Origin: an uncultured Ideonella sp.
GTDB taxonomy: Bacteria; Pseudomonadota; Gammaproteobacteria; Burkholderiales; Burkholderiaceae
Direction: 5' to 3'
Assembly: GCA_946479475.1 (NCBI GenBank)
Contig: CAMLGG010000302.1
Coordinates: forward strand, 1-6,072
DNA length: 6,072 nucleotides
Positions 5,637 to 6,072 of the stretch are shown here, in pieces. Made by a program: the position numbers and the translations under genes. Every line of letters begins with the position of its first letter. Position 1 is the first letter of the stretch. The notes under the pieces were generated by a model. It made no database searches and had not been told where the DNA came from. It saw only the letters and a program-made list of their open reading frames with translations.

Positions 5637-6072
5637 ATGAAGACCCGACTCACCCCCATCGCCCTGATCGTTGCCGCCGTCGGGGCGGCTGTCCTGTCCT
5701 CGACCGCCCACGCCGGCCTGCTCGGCGGCGGCCTCGCCGGCGGCGGGGCCTTCGGCGGCAGCGGCGGCCTGGCCGGCTCCTTCGGCCCGCACAGCCTCGA
5801 CGTGGGCGGCCAGGCGGCCGGCACGGCGCAGCAGAGCCTTCGCGCCCAGCGTGCCGCGCAGCAGGCGCAGAACGCCGCGCAGCAAACGCAAGGCGCGGCC
5901 CACGGCACTGGGAACGCCGCCGGTTCCGCGGGCAACCCGGCCGGCCAGGCCGGCGCAGGCGCCCAGGGCAGTGGGCAGGCCCTGCTAGGCCGCACGGCCG
6001 GACAGGCGGGCCAGGCCGGCTCGACCGCGCCGACGCCCATGCCCACGCCCACCACTTCGCCGGCACCCGCCG
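5637..6072 (+). CDS. Secreted Gly/Ala/Gln-rich low-complexity protein of unknown function, C-terminus cut by window edge
   Basis: The frame is open from the ATG at 5637 to the edge, giving 145 complete codons. AAAGGA at 5625-5630 is a good ribosome binding site six bases upstream. Residues 1-26 are a clear signal peptide ending STAHA. The mature part begins with a Gly-rich stretch (27-62) built of GG, GLL and GGA pieces, then a Gln/Ala-rich, probably helical segment (63-85) with repeated AQ and QQ pairs and only two charged residues, both Arg. A Gly/Ala/Gln stretch with GQAGQAG follows, and from about 131 a Pro/Thr-rich piece (TPMPTPTTSPAPA) like a linker. This may lead to a further domain, for example a wall-binding or outer-membrane domain, outside the window. 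I cannot assign a family. The gene follows the S8 peptidase on the same strand and has its own copy of the ECF promoter motif, so it is probably a target of the neighbouring sigma factor. Confidence 0.85.
   Translation, partial: MKTRLTPIALIVAAVGAAVLSSTAHAGLLGGGLAGGGAFGGSGGLAGSFGPHSLDVGGQAAGTAQQSLRAQRAAQQAQNAAQQTQGAAHGTGNAAGSAGNPAGQAGAGAQGSGQALLGRTAGQAGQAGSTAPTPMPTPTTSPAPA

Noticed and set aside
4715..6055. Minus-strand open frame (446 codons) opposite the S8 and Gly-rich genes
   Set aside because: It spans two well-supported plus-strand genes and the promoter between them; composition is Pro/Arg/Ala-rich without motifs.
1..6072. CRISPR array, tRNA/rRNA genes, insertion sequence ends, attachment sites or replication origin
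   Set aside because: No regularly spaced direct repeats, cloverleaf, transposase motif, long terminal inverted repeat or origin-like AT-rich cluster was seen on reading both strands.

Overview
The window is very GC-rich (about 70% by eye, with strong G/C preference at third codon positions). It reads as chromosome of a free-living Gram-negative proteobacterium. A betaproteobacterium of the Burkholderiales type, or a Lysobacter-like gammaproteobacterium, would fit the protein styles, but this is inference because no rRNA or single-copy marker is present. Five of the six proteins carry an export signal or a membrane segment, so the region is mainly about the cell envelope and secreted proteins. 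No tRNA, rRNA, CRISPR array, insertion sequence or phage gene was seen.

Left part (1-2596, minus strand): a secreted M61-type zinc aminopeptidase that runs off the left edge. Upstream of it, on the same strand, is a secreted beta-propeller-like protein of the uncharacterised TIGR03118 type. About 92 bases separate them. A 237-base non-coding stretch (2597-2833) then holds a clear ribosome binding site, a weak promoter candidate, a palindrome and overlapping GC-rich hairpins.

Right part (2834-6072): a compact regulatory module. An ECF sigma factor gene and the gene for its membrane-spanning anti-sigma factor form a two-gene minus-strand operon. Divergent from it, across only 64 bases, is a secreted S8 (subtilisin-like) serine peptidase. 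Beyond the peptidase, on the plus strand, is a secreted Gly/Ala/Gln-rich low-complexity protein that runs off the right edge.

The main result of the hunt is a bipartite promoter motif, GGGAAGAA-N15-CGTTGTCG. It occurs upstream of the sigma factor gene and again, with all 16 defined bases and the 15-base spacer length identical, upstream of the Gly-rich protein gene. A degenerate copy with the same spacing (GGGA....-N15-CGTT) faces the S8 peptidase gene. The two divergent promoters share a palindromic -35 region, GGGATTTTCTTCCC. The simplest reading is an autoregulated ECF regulon in which sigma drives its own operon, a secreted protease and a secreted low-complexity protein, with the membrane anti-sigma factor as the likely sensor. 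The signal, the protease substrate and the role of the Gly-rich protein cannot be told from the sequence.
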